Positions 36,740 to 46,929 of a stretch of DNA of 64,000 nucleotides are shown one piece after another (position 1 is the stretch's first letter; every line of letters begins with the position of its first letter). The stretch comes from Hexactinellida sp. DTS-2022. Its lineage: Eukaryota > Porifera > Hexactinellida. The notes below the pieces were generated by a model. The model was not told the origin of the DNA. It saw nothing but the letters and a program-made list of their open reading frames with translations, and did not search any database. The stretch lies in the NCBI GenBank assembly GCA_028753945.1, contig JAPNXP010000015.1, forward strand, positions 1,488,001 through 1,552,000. Direction: 5' to 3'. The position numbers and the translations under genes are program-made.

Positions 36740-37030
36740 CTTTCGTCCCAAATAGCAGCATACTGAATTGAGTACCTTTAATTTATAAATCACAGGTTTA
36801 ACTTATTTAATATGAGTGATATTTGAGTAAAGTAAGGCCGCTCGCGGCCGTTAATTAATTGTGTTGCGTAGTGTGTAACACGAACGAACAAAAGTCGCGA
36901 AGCGACCGCAACCGAAGGGCTCGTTTAATTAATTAAGGATTGTCTTAAGCATAAAACTATTGGCAGAGGCATTTAAATCCCAAATATCATTCTACGGGAT
37001 GATAACCAATTAGTATGAGTATTTTTACAG

Positions 37031-37190
37031 GAATCTGGAGTTTACTTATTTCCTACCTTGTGTCCAAGGAAGAAATTAAGAAATTGCATTCAATTTGCTG
37101 CTTCAAAGTTAGATGATAACAATGGCAGTGATGACCGTGTATTTGACAGAATTCGAGACTTCGTCCTTCTGACTGAAGACCAATATTCTG
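37031..37190 (+). CDS. RNF213-like: RNF213-like E3 ligase, exon 3
   Basis: A 160-bp exon bounded by TTTTTACAG and GTAAGA. It translates without stops as ESGVYLFPTLCPRKKLRN, then a helical stretch ending FVLLTEDQYS. Entry is phase 0, exit phase 1, consistent with exons 2 and 4. It lies just after the AAA+ core, where the family has a Cys/Leu-rich helical region leading to the E3 module. No motif is diagnostic by itself; the call rests on phase, splice sites and open frame. Confidence 0.75.
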
Positions 37191-37232
37191 GTAAGACTTA
37201 CTATCTAATACTGTATGTTCTATACCATTATA

Positions 37233-37576
37233 CATAGGCGTCGAACTTTCCAATTTTTCTGAAAATCTTAGGGGGGGCAGCCAGAGAACATTTAAAAGAC
37301 ATTTATTTTATGTTGCAATTAATAAGCAAAAATCACACATAATTTTTAAAATAATAACGTAAGTGAGATGTAAATTTACTGAGAAAGCTTTATGCACTTG
37401 ACATTTTGGGGCAAATTAAAAACCTGTTATCATCCACTGTTTCAACTAATTTTCAAGACAAACGCCATCTGAGGACGAAATCTGGGGGTGGGGGGCGAGA
37501 CCTATGCTGCCCCCCCCCCGACATTTTTCCTGGGGGGGGGGCAGGCCCCCCCCGCCCCCCCTGCAACGACGGTATG
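37233..37576. mobile_element. hAT-like element next to exon 3
   Basis: CATAGGCGTCGAAC ... ACGACGGTATG with perfect duplication ccattata (37225-37232, 37577-37584). Inserted only 42 bp past the exon 3 donor; G-rich and C-rich tracts inside. Confidence 0.85.
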
Positions 37577-37639
37577 CCATTATATAAGGGCCGTACTTTG
37601 TAAACTACTTAGAATTGTGGGATGATACCTCATAATTTC

Positions 37640-37765
37640 AAAATCTAAAAATCTAGCTGTTCTGACAGCATTTACTTTTGGAGACACTAAAATTTTGGTG
37701 GTTAACTAATAGTGCCTCCATAAGAAAATACTACTGATTGATTAGCTGTAATTTTAGATTTCGCC
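37640..37765. repeat. Degenerate fold-back core
   Basis: AAATCTAAAAATCTAGCTG .. AGTGCCTCCATAAGAAAAT .. AGCTGTAATTTTAGATTTCG; diverged relative of the core family. A similar variant lies at 60511. Confidence 0.55.
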
Positions 37766-37956
37766 CTAAAGCGAAATATATGATCTAAAAGTTCCTGAAT
37801 ATCCGAGTGACCGCTATTCATGGGCGACCGTTAAAACACTTCATATCGCCCATTAAAATCAGAAACTATAGGCTTATTAGAAGCAACGAGTATGGAGCTG
37901 TCAATTATGTCAAATTACTTGTGGAAGTATTTATATTTATTCATATTATAGTAGTA

Positions 37957-38120
37957 TAGTAGAGCCTGCGTAATCCGACCCCCTATAAACCTCAATCCAA
38001 CACAAATTTCATATCCCAATGAGAGTCGTATAATGCAAATTTAAGTATATAATCCGGAATTCTCCTTAATCCGACACATTTTCCTGTCCCAACCAGTGTA
38101 GGATTAGACGGGTTCTACTG
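37957..38120. mobile_element. Tigger/pogo-like miniature element
   Basis: TAGTAGAGCCTGCGTAATCC ... GGATTAGACGGGTTCTACTG flanked by TA. A right-half remnant of a related element (CCGATTAAGC..TTTACTG|TA) follows at 38165-38247. Confidence 0.75.
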
Positions 38121-38358
38121 TATAATAATTTTTAGTATAATAATTTTTACTCCTCAAAATATTCAATTTTGGTTAATTGGGTTCTCCGCTCAATAGGGTT
38201 AAACTATCCTTCCACGATGTGGCCCGATTAAGCAGAATTTACTGTAACATTAAGTATTTGTTTTAAAGGGTTATGCTAATTCATGATAAACTACTAATTA
38301 AAATTAGGTTTGTCTACGATGTTAACATTTAACACACTCGATATAATAACCCCCATAC

Positions 38359-38822
38359 CATGGGCGTAGAATTTATCTTAAAATCGCTAAAATCTGGGTG
38401 GGGGGGGGGGGCGAGATAAGATATTTCAAATAACGATTTCCATTAATTTCATATCTAAAAAAAAAAGCTGAGATACCTGTGTTTATGCAGTACAACCTCA
38501 ATTATCCGAACTCATTGGGAACGGTTAAAAATTTTCGGATAATATACAATTCACAAAGAACCAGGTAGGTTTTTACCAAAACACCTTCGTTCAAAAGGTT
38601 TCATCTTAATTGGGTTATTTTAAAAGGGTTGGCATCAATTAATTTCTTTGATTCTTTTAGTTTCCTTCAAATACTGAGGATTCGTGTTAATATTTTACTA
38701 CACATTGGAGAGAAATGAACCAAGTAGTGGGGGACGGTAGTATGGACCGTCGCCACCCCGCCACCCCAGCTTAACAAATCTAGGGGGGTGCTCCCCCCTC
38801 GCCCCCCAATTCTACGCCTATG
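38359..38822. mobile_element. hAT-like element with nested fragment
   Basis: CATGGGCGTAGAATT ... AATTCTACGCCTATG, flanks ccccatac / ggccatac (6 of 8). G11 and C-rich tracts inside; a one-ended Tigger-like piece (CAGTACAACCTCAATTATCC) begins at 38488. Confidence 0.7.
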
Positions 38823-39175
38823 GGCCATACTCGTATACACAAAATGAAAGTGTCTATAAGTATATGTTAAACTTTTCGCGGTTAAATACAAACTGAATAA
38901 TTTTAATTAAATAAGGATAGTACACTGCAGGGGCTGCGGAAAGGTGGGGCCTGCGCCCCACCTGATCTCTACAAAGTAAATTACATAAATACTTACAAAG
39001 GTAACCAAAATATACAAGTAACCTATTTACTATACAACACAATAAGTTTAATACTGATTCTTATTCATATTCTCTCTTGTTTGGAATAAACAGTAGCCTT
39101 CTAATCAATTTATGCCATGATAATTATTGCATAATTATTGACGTATTTAAAGAATTTAACTGGAATTAGAGATTA

Positions 39176-39589
39176 TTCTTACTGTGCTGACTATGCTATA
39201 GTATAGTTGCCCAGTACCGATCTTACTGCCTTTATTATTACTTTGCCGACTATACTATAGTATAGTGGCCCAGTTCTAATCTTACTGCCTTGATTATTAC
39301 TGTGCCGACTATACTATACTATAGTGGCCCAGTATTGGTCTTAGTGCTTTGGTTATTATTATTACTGTGCCGACTATACTATAGTATAGTGGCCCAGTAT
39401 TGGTCTTAGTGCTTTGGTTATTATTATTACTGTGCCGACTATACTATAGTATAGTGGCCCAGTATTGGAATCACTGCCTGTATTTTTACTGTGCCGACTA
39501 TATATAGTGGCCCAGTATTAAAATCACTGCCTTTATTATTACTGTGCCGACTATACTATAGTATAGTGGCCCAGTATTGGAATCACTGC
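39176..39589 (+). repeat. TATA-palindrome satellite, 7 units
   Basis: Seven units as at 3971. Unit 3 carries an extra slipped TACTA and unit 6 has lost part of the palindrome (TATATATAGT). The array is cut by the hAT insertion at 39590 and resumes for a few bases at 40070. Confidence 0.9.
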
Positions 39590-40069
39590 CAGGGTTGTAT
39601 CAACTCATTTTGAGTTGGCAGAATCAACTCATTTTCTTGAATGAGTTGAATGAGTTGGTGAGAGCAAAATGAATGAGTTGAATGAGTTGGTAATAGAAAA
39701 ATGAATGAGTTGAATGAGTTGGTAGACAAAAAATGAATTGATACAACCCTACTTCCGACCATGGCCAGACAACTTTCACTTTGTCGTAACATTAATGCGT
39801 AGGGAGATCCAAATTTGGCCGGATCACTTTTGAGAGCCGACCGACGCAGCTGTAAATGTATTATTAAACTGAAGATTTAAGATATACGTTAGTTACAATT
39901 AGTTTAATAAAAAATGAGTTGGCAGAATCAACTCATTTTCTTGAATGAGTTGAATGAGTTGGTAACAGCAAAATGAATGAGTTGAATGAGTTGGTGAAGG
40001 AAATTTGAATGAGTTGGTAGACAAAAAATGAGTTGTTTTGCCAACTCAAAATGAGTTGATACAACCCTG
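39590..40069. mobile_element. hAT-like element with GAATGAGTT repeats
   Basis: CAGGGTTGTATCAACTCATT ... AATGAGTTGATACAACCCTG with perfect duplication atcactgc (39582-39589, 40070-40077). Both halves repeat GAATGAGTTGAATGAGTTGG. Confidence 0.9.
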
Positions 40070-40089
40070 ATCACTGCCTTTATTATTTT

Positions 40090-41107
40090 TATTATTTCTC
40101 CGTAGACGGTACCCTGCCCTCACCTTTATACATTAAGGGCTAAAACTTGGCATGTAGGTGCGGACTCTGCGGAGTGACAGTCTAATTTGCACCTGGGGTT
40201 ACGATTTCCGTTCAAATTTTCTTAACACCTATTTAATCTAATTATACTTCATAACATTAAATAATAAATAGTGAGCTTCATAAAATTTACATATTTAGAT
40301 AGAGAATTAATTTCTACACCTTTTCACAGTGCACGAATTTTCAAATTGGGCTTAGATTGTGCCACAATTGAGTTGCAAATTTCCTTTGTTTACTCACACT
40401 TCAATTTCAGTAAAACTGTTAAATCTAATTCTATTGTTTCAACTTGTAATACGTAATTATATTGATTTAACTTGTTCAATCCTACTCTATTGTTTCAACT
40501 TGCGATAATTAAATTGATTCAACTTATAAATTCCAGCTGGCTTCTATTTAATTCTAGTATTACTATACAATGGATTAAATTAATTAATATAATATAAGGA
40601 ATTTGTTGACTCAACTTAACCAACCATGGATAACATTGCTAAAATAAATAACTAATAATTTAATTTTTATTATCAATAAGTAATGAATGAATGGCATTAA
40701 ACTAAAGATGGGTTATGATAGAACCGTTAAGATTTTATATTCCACAACAACGACTGATTAAGTGATTATATTTATTTCGGCGAGAATATTCTTGCACAAT
40801 TGATGTACTGGCGTAATTAATTATAATTAATTCCTTTTGTATTTAACTTATACACGGTTCCAATTGGATTATTGGGGTTATCGAGTGCGCTGAATTCAAA
40901 TATGATAGTGAAATTCGATTTAAATTAATAATAAGTGCAAATAATTGAACTTTATTTATTTTTGCTGTACATAATAATGGTGTTAAATTATTAATTTATT
41001 AATTAAATATTTATACTAATTAGCTAAATTTCATTAATCTCAGAGATGATACAAGATAGAAACAAACTTTCAATTTATCAATTGGTCCTTATGCCACGTA
41101 CCACCTA
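40090..41107 (-). repeat. 1.4-kb family copy, reversed, split by insertion
   Basis: Reads CTCCGTAGACGGTACCCTG, the GGATAACATTGCTAAAATAA block and the CTCGGATAACCCC-type block in reverse order to the 7326 array. It continues after the hAT insertion at 41618-41870, ending TAAGGGTCGTTGCCTACTG. Confidence 0.75.
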
Positions 41108-41617
41108 CAGGGGCGTTAGTTTTCGGGGGGGCGGGGGGGCTCGCCCCCCCTGTTTTGAAATGAGTCAAAAACCGGGGGGGCCGCCCCCCCAGTTTCTTTT
41201 CAAAATTATGCTCACTTTAAAGGTATTTTAATCCTAGTTTACTCAATGTGCTGTGAATAAATATACAGTGCGTGATTGCAATACTAGATACTACTGATTA
41301 TATATTATTTATTTATGTATTGAAATGTATACGTGTAATATATCCAATTAATATTATCATAAACAAATTAATGCATTAATTTGTTTATGATAATATTAAT
41401 TGGATAAATAAGTTAATGACATTATAATGTCATTAACTTATTTTAAGAATTCCTCAAGCTATCTTCACTTAGCTTGAGGAAATGCAGACATTGATTGCAG
41501 ACATGGAAGGATTCAAAATATAATTGATATTACTATTCATTTTTATTTGTATATTTGACATATTGAATGAACTAGTACAACTGCCCCCCCGCTTTTTTGG
41601 TCAACCTGACGCCCCTG
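41108..41617. mobile_element. hAT-like element carrying three hairpins
   Basis: CAGGGGCGTTAG ... TGACGCCCCTG with perfect duplication accaccta (41100-41107, 41618-41625). G- and C-rich subterminal tracts; interior holds three successive palindromes (41341-41481). Confidence 0.9.
41341..41481. repeat. Three consecutive palindromes
   Basis: 41341-41406 is a perfect 66-bp palindrome centred on ATGCAT. 41407-41442 is a perfect 36-bp palindrome that starts on the next base. 41450-41481 is a stem of 12 bp (TTCCTCAAGCTA) with an 8-base loop. Confidence 0.95.
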
Positions 41618-41939
41618 ACCACCTATACAAGTGGATCTTGACACCTTGAGGTGATGATCAAAAAAATGTATTTTTACAATTTTGTGAATTAAATAATTCG
41701 CATGGGTTGGTTGGAGTTGGGTAAATACCCAATACGCACTTTAAAAATGCTGAGTCATCACAGATTATATTCTACTGAAACTAGAATATCTCTCAAATGA
41801 AGTGAGTTAAATGGAAACTTCCACCACTCTAAGGGTCGTTGCCTACTGAAACACCTTTCTGTAATAACAAAAAAATTAAAAACACAAAAAATAATACAAC
41901 TACAAAAAAAAGAAAATATAACAAAAAATACAAACAAGC

Positions 41940-42255
41940 TCTATCAACATCTTCAACTCTATCAACATCTCTATCAACATCTCTATCAACATCTCTATCA
42001 ACATCTCTATCAACATCTACATCAACATCTCTATCAACATCTACATCAACATCTCTATCAACATCTCTATCAACATCTCTATCAACATCTCTATCAACAT
42101 CTACATCAACATCTCTATCAACATCTACATCAACATCTCTATCAACATCTCTATCAACATCTACATCAACATCTCTATCAACATCTCTATCAACATCTCT
42201 ATCAACATCTACATCAACATCTCTATCAACATCTACATCAACATCTCTATTAATT
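41940..42255 (+). repeat. 12-bp minisatellite
   Basis: About 26 copies of TCAACATCTCTA and TCAACATCTACA interspersed. It keeps all frames open, giving a Ser/Thr/Leu reading frame (41839-42285) that is not a gene. Confidence 0.95.
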
Positions 42256-42459
42256 GCTACATCAACAAACTATATTGACAACTAATTGTTAACAAAATTA
42301 GGTTTCAATTTAGCATAATTAAAGGAAAAGTGATTATAGTATATGTATAAACTATCCCATTTTATCAATTTTTTGTATTAAATGACTATTGAATGAATTA
42401 CGATTATTAAACAGCCAAACAAAATTTACAATATATTATTCATATTGATATAATATTAG

Positions 42460-42865
42460 AATAGTCTCTATTCTTCGAATGATACCAAATTTGAATCATT
42501 CGGATGACAGGAAGCGGATCAAATAGAGATTTAAAGTGTGCTCGAAAAAAAAATTGTAAAAAATTTCTTTTGAGGGAATTTTTGAAATTTTTAAATTAAT
42601 TTTCATATGTAATGAAACCTATTTCGCTAGTCTTTCTAATGATACCAAATTTGAATCATTCGGATGACAGGAAGCGGATCAAATAGAGATCTAAAGTGTG
42701 CTCGAAAAAGAAATTGTAAATTTTTTTTTTAAGGGAATTTTTGAAATTTTGAAATTAATTTTCATATCTAATGAAACCTATTTCGCTATTCTTTCTAATG
42801 ATACCAAATTTGAATCAATCGGATTACTGGAAGCGGATCAAATAGAGATTTAAAGTGTGCTCGGT
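42460..42865 (+). repeat. Tandem repeat, about 165-bp period
   Basis: Two full and one partial copies of AATGATACCAAATTTGAATC .. GGAAGCGGATCAAATAGAGA .. GTGTGCTCG. Confidence 0.9.
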
Positions 42866-43304
42866 TGAATACTAAGCCAACTTCACACTCGTCTAAAAAT
42901 GACGAAAATTATATACCCCCTCCCTACATCACGCTTTTTGTCATTTTGTAATAAAAAGGACAGATTGTAACACGAACCCCCTTGAGCATTACTTAAATTC
43001 AAAAGCACAAATTGATTATATTACGGGAATCATATGGGAAATATTTAGGTGACCGCTAGTGACCCACGTAACAGTAATGCTATTGTTTCAGAGTAGGGCT
43101 GTCCCCCCCTAAGCTGTCTATTTATCCGTGGGCCCTATCCATAGGTATATCCGTATAAGGACAGAAAAAATAATTTGGGAAATACTAATCAGCGCCTGTA
43201 CTGTTGAATATTTATGCTAATTAGAACTGACAGTTTTCTAGATAATAACGCATGTCCGTGTATATATTAATAAACTAACTCCAAATAGAAAATTAATATC
43301 ACTA

Positions 43305-43990
43305 ACAAACTGTACAACTCTGTGGACACCCTAACTTTGGGCTATGGAGAAGTTATTGAATTGATTGGTAATAATCAAATAGACACAATGGGATTTTAGA
43401 AATGTATGGGTAGACAGACGGAACACAATAACTGATTGGATGAAGCAGGCTTTCATCCAGGAAAAATTACCTCGCTCCTTGATTTTGTTAGTGCTCGTTC
43501 AGTTTTCATTTTCTACGCCTAGATTAGTCATCTTGTATTAAGTATATGGGAGCATCTCTCGATATTGTAGGCCTAGAATCGATTTTTCTACGCCTAGATA
43601 AAAATCCTGCCAAATTACGCTCCTTTAGGCGCGCCCAGCACGCCTGGATAACACCCTGGGATTAATGAACTTCCTCTCGACCAATTAAATCACAGTCTCA
43701 GATAGGCATTCTATAATGCACACTTAACAATTGATAGAGACACTATAATGCTTTTATACGAATTGAATGCTAGCTGCTAATCCATACGGGAAAACCCTCG
43801 AATTTAATATGCTAAAAGTTTTGTCACCTACAGGGAGGGAAGATGTGAATATTTTTCTTAGATATTAGAACTTGTTTCTAGATACAGTATTCCCTATCCC
43901 CCTGCCAAATTTCAAGTCTGTAGCTCTTACCAGTTCCTCAATTAATTCTGAACAAACAAACAAACAAACGAGCAAAAAATCATTGTGATT
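43305..43990 (-). repeat. Reversed dispersed repeat, interrupted by hAT
   Basis: Inverted relative of 48110-48425 (TTAGGGTGTCC..., ACTTCCTCTCGACCAATTA, GCTAATCCATAC). It ends with a reversed GTTT-tract (CAAACAAACAAACAAACG), the start signature of the 33490 units. Confidence 0.65.
43446..43658. mobile_element. hAT-like miniature element, second CAGGCTTTCATC copy
   Basis: CAGGCTTTCATCCAGG ... ACGCCTGGATAACACCCTG; flanks ggatgaag / ggattaat (6 of 8). Relative of 16155. Confidence 0.75.
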
Positions 43991-44059
43991 TTATATATTA
44001 GATTTAATATTTATGACAAATAATTAAACTTAATAAATTCATGTTGACATTGAAATTGT

Positions 44060-44840
44060 ATTAATAATTTTTGCTAATTTGCTAAATAGCATTAATCTCT
44101 TAGATGATACAAGATAGAAACAAACTTCCAATTTATCAATTGATCCTTATGCCACATAACACCTATACAAGTGGGTCTTGACGCCTTGAGGTGATGATGA
44201 CTTTGTTCAAAAAATGTGTTTTTACAATTTGTGAATGAGAAAATTCGAATGGGTTGGTTGGCATCACCTAACACAGACATAAAAAATGCTGAGTCATCAC
44301 CTATTATATTCTACTCAAACTTGAATATCTCTAAAATGAAGTGAACTAAATGGAAACTTCCACCACTCTAAGGGTCGATGACTTCTGAGACACCTTTCTG
44401 AATTAATTTAACACCTTCATAGTGATGATGACATGGTGAAAAAAAATCCAAAATTGCAGCCTGTGCCGACAGCATGTTCCTTTGGAGGCACTATCAATAA
44501 ACCACCATCAAAATATAGTGCCACCAAAAGAACATGCGTCGGCACCTGCTGCAATTTTGTATTTTTTATTATTATTATTCTTCCGTACTTCATCCACAGA
44601 ACAGAGTATAATTAACTAAGAACCCAAATTTTTAGGACAGGTGTCTCATGGGTTATAGATGTGCACCTGGGGTCACGATTTTTGATGAAAAATTTTTGGA
44701 CACATTTTTGACACCTTTCAAAATTGTCTCATCCATAACTCAAAAAGTTATACTAAACCCTCAATTTTTATTTTCTATTAGATTCTCCATAAAATTCTGC
44801 GTCTGATGGGAGAAGACAAATCTTTATAATGGGTTTAATT
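44060..44840 (-). repeat. 1.4-kb family copy, reversed
   Basis: Reversed unit from the ATGATACAAGATAGAAACAA block through core 7 (44442-44566) to CTGATGGGAGAAGA. It resumes at 45525 after the hAT insertion, continuing to about 46120. Confidence 0.7.
44442..44566 (-). repeat. Fold-back core copy 7
   Basis: Arms about 47 bp, gacAgc arm on the left, so reversed. Confidence 0.85.
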
Positions 44841-45516
44841 CAGGAGTCGGCAATCTTATGAGCCTGCGGGCCAGATTGAGTAATTTACTGGGTTAGTCGG
44901 GCCAAGCGATTTACCATCCTTTGGTCTTACTCGTTATTTTTCCATTGTAGAATTGTTAATTATCAGTAAATATGCATTGACTTATCTTAATAATGTTACC
45001 ACATTATTATTTATAAAAATATTGTACACCCTCGCCAATCCGAACCTCGCTAGTCCAAACAACAGATCCAAACTATTTTTCGTGTAAAATTTGGGGGCAA
45101 ATTTTGAATATTACAATAGAATTATGAAAAAATGTCTTAGAGAAGTATTTATGTATTACTATGTTAATGTTTAGTTTGGACATGTTTAGTTTGGACGTAT
45201 TAGTATGTTAATGTTTAGTTTGGACATGTTTAGTTTGGACGTATTAGTATGTTAATGTTTAGTTTGGACGTGTAATACGATGTATATAGGCCTATATGCA
45301 TAGTATTACATCACTTATCCGTACGAATTCACAAATCGGAACAGATTTTTTTGAATCGGAACACCTTTGTCCCGATTAGCGAGGGTGTACTGTATTTGGA
45401 TTTCATTTGAATGACCGAAACGGAGGTCACGATGAGCATGTTTATAGAAAGCAGCGGGCCGGATAATTTCGCCTCGCGGGCCAGATCTGGGCCGCGGGCC
45501 GGGTTGCCGACCCCTG
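44841..45516. mobile_element. hAT-like element (CAGGAGTCGGCAA ends)
   Basis: CAGGAGTCGGCAATC ... GGTTGCCGACCCCTG with perfect duplication gtttaatt (44833-44840, 45517-45524). The element at 45022 is nested inside it. Confidence 0.9.
45022..45392. mobile_element. Tigger/pogo-like element nested in hAT
   Basis: TTGTACACCCTCGCCAATCC ... GATTAGCGAGGGTGTACTG between TA dinucleotides. Contains tandem copies of TTAGTTTGGACATG and TTAGTTTGGACGT at 45160-45270. Confidence 0.75.
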
Positions 45517-46145
45517 GTTTAATTTCTGCCATAAATGGGGGTTGAAATTTCTTTGTTTACTCACACTTCAATTTACTTAAACTGTTAAATCTAATTCCAT
45601 TGTTTCAACTTGCGATAGTTATATTGATTCCACTTGTGAGATCGAGTAGACTACTAATTCTAATTGAAAACTAAGATTTACATTTCATAACAACAACAGA
45701 TTATGTGATTATATTTACTTCTGAGTAAATATTCTTGCACAATGGATACACCGACATATTTAATTCTGATTAATTCGCTCTGTGTTTAACTTTTCGACAC
45801 GGTTCCAAATAGATTAATGGGGTTATCGAGTGCGCTGAATTCAAATATTAAAGTAAAATTCAATTTAGATAATAATTATTGCAAATAATTGAACTTAATT
45901 TATTTGGCTGTACATAATAATGGTGTTAAATTATTAATAATTTGAATAATTATTTATACTAATTTGCTAAATTTCATTTATCTCAGAAATGATACAAGAT
46001 GGAAACAAACTTCGAATTTATCAATTGATCCTTGTGCCACGTACCACCTTTACAAGTGGGTCTTAACACCATGAGGTGATGATGACATCGTCAAGAAATT
46101 GTGTTTTTACAATTTGTGTTTTCGATATTTCTAAACTATTGTTTG

Positions 46146-46797
46146 TAGAGCACTGCGCGGGGCGGGTTAATAAATGCGGGTTGCGGGACCCGCAACCCGC
46201 GGGTTCTTGCGGGTCAAAGAATCAGAATATTTGCGGGGCGGGTCGGGTGCGGGTCACGGAATCGTAATGCGGGGCGGGTGCGGGTCAGAGATTCTTACTG
46301 CGGGTTGGTGCGGGTCAGCGCGGGTTTGCGCAAGAGTTCTCGCTAAGGATTATTTGGGGGTGCAGTGTCCACTAATTGTAACAATGTACCCCTCTATAGT
46401 TCCTAAACTAAATTAATGATCAATATAATCTTAAGATGGCAGAAGTCTTGCGATGGAAAGAATTGTACGGTGAATTATTTCGTATTCCCGAATAATAAAC
46501 ACGTAATTCTATGTTCAAATTTCCGCCCAAACATATTGCCGTCTTCTTTATTCCTTAATGATGTAAATATTTTTGTGCCCGCATTGTGCGCCGAGTGTTT
46601 ACACCCTATTATATAATCCTAGCGATAATAATGGTCAACGAGTTTTGGTGCGGGTTGAGCGCGGGTTAATGTGTGTTAGTTGCGGGTTGGTGCGGGTTCA
46701 TTTGTTTATATTGTCGGATTTGCGGGGCGGGTGCGGGTCAATTACTAATAGATGCGGGGCGGGTGCGGGTCCCGCATATGACCCGCGCAGAGCTCTA
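46146..46797. mobile_element. hAT-like element with GCGGGT repeats
   Basis: TAGAGCACTGCGCGGGGCGG ... ACCCGCGCAGAGCTCTA; flanks attgtttg / attgattg (7 of 8). Subterminal regions repeat GGTGCGGGT, markedly GC-rich against the intron. Confidence 0.85.
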
Positions 46798-46894
46798 ATT
46801 GATTGGTGTTGCCGTGTTGGGTGTACACCCAACACGCACATAAAAATGCTCAGTCATCACCGATAATATTCTACTGAAACTTGAATATGAATAT

Positions 46895-46929
46895 AGGAGG
46901 GTAAGGCCGCTTTGCGGCCTTACCCTCCT
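46895..46929. repeat. Perfect hairpin with CCGC-TTT-GCGG core
   Basis: 16-bp arms AGGAGGGTAAGGCCGC around TTT. Same core design as the hairpins at 33490-36922 and 56112. Confidence 0.85.

Larger units (their letters stand above)
33490..36922 (+). repeat. Four tandem units with GTTT tracts and CGCGAAGCG hairpins
   Basis: Units start near 33490, 34059, 34781 and 35561. Each begins TATAAAAAGAGGAATTGTTG, passes a GTTT/GTGT tract and GACTACGAGTCCCAGAAAGC. Each ends with GGCCGCGAAGCGGCC, GTCGCGAAGCGAC and CCGAGACCGAAGGGCTCGT. Unit 2 holds a hAT insertion (34440) and the degenerate unit 4 another (36306). Related pieces at 55670-55860 (reversed) and 58250-58340. Short frames rich in Val/Cys/Leu across the GTTT tract are not genes. 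Class unknown; tandem, hairpin-ended units would suit a rolling-circle element. Confidence 0.8.
31240..37030 (+). other. Intron 2, 5.8 kb
   Basis: GTGAGT donor at 31240 and TTTTTACAG acceptor ending 37030, phase 0. It contains the elements listed separately between 31324 and 36922; 32182-33460 has no clear element except a weak hAT-like end (GGCCCGAAG..CCGGCCCTG, 32872-32900). Confidence 0.8.

Noticed and set aside
41839-42285. 148-residue Ser/Thr/Leu reading frame
   Set aside because: Produced by a 12-bp minisatellite, which keeps the frame open; no start context or conserved ends.
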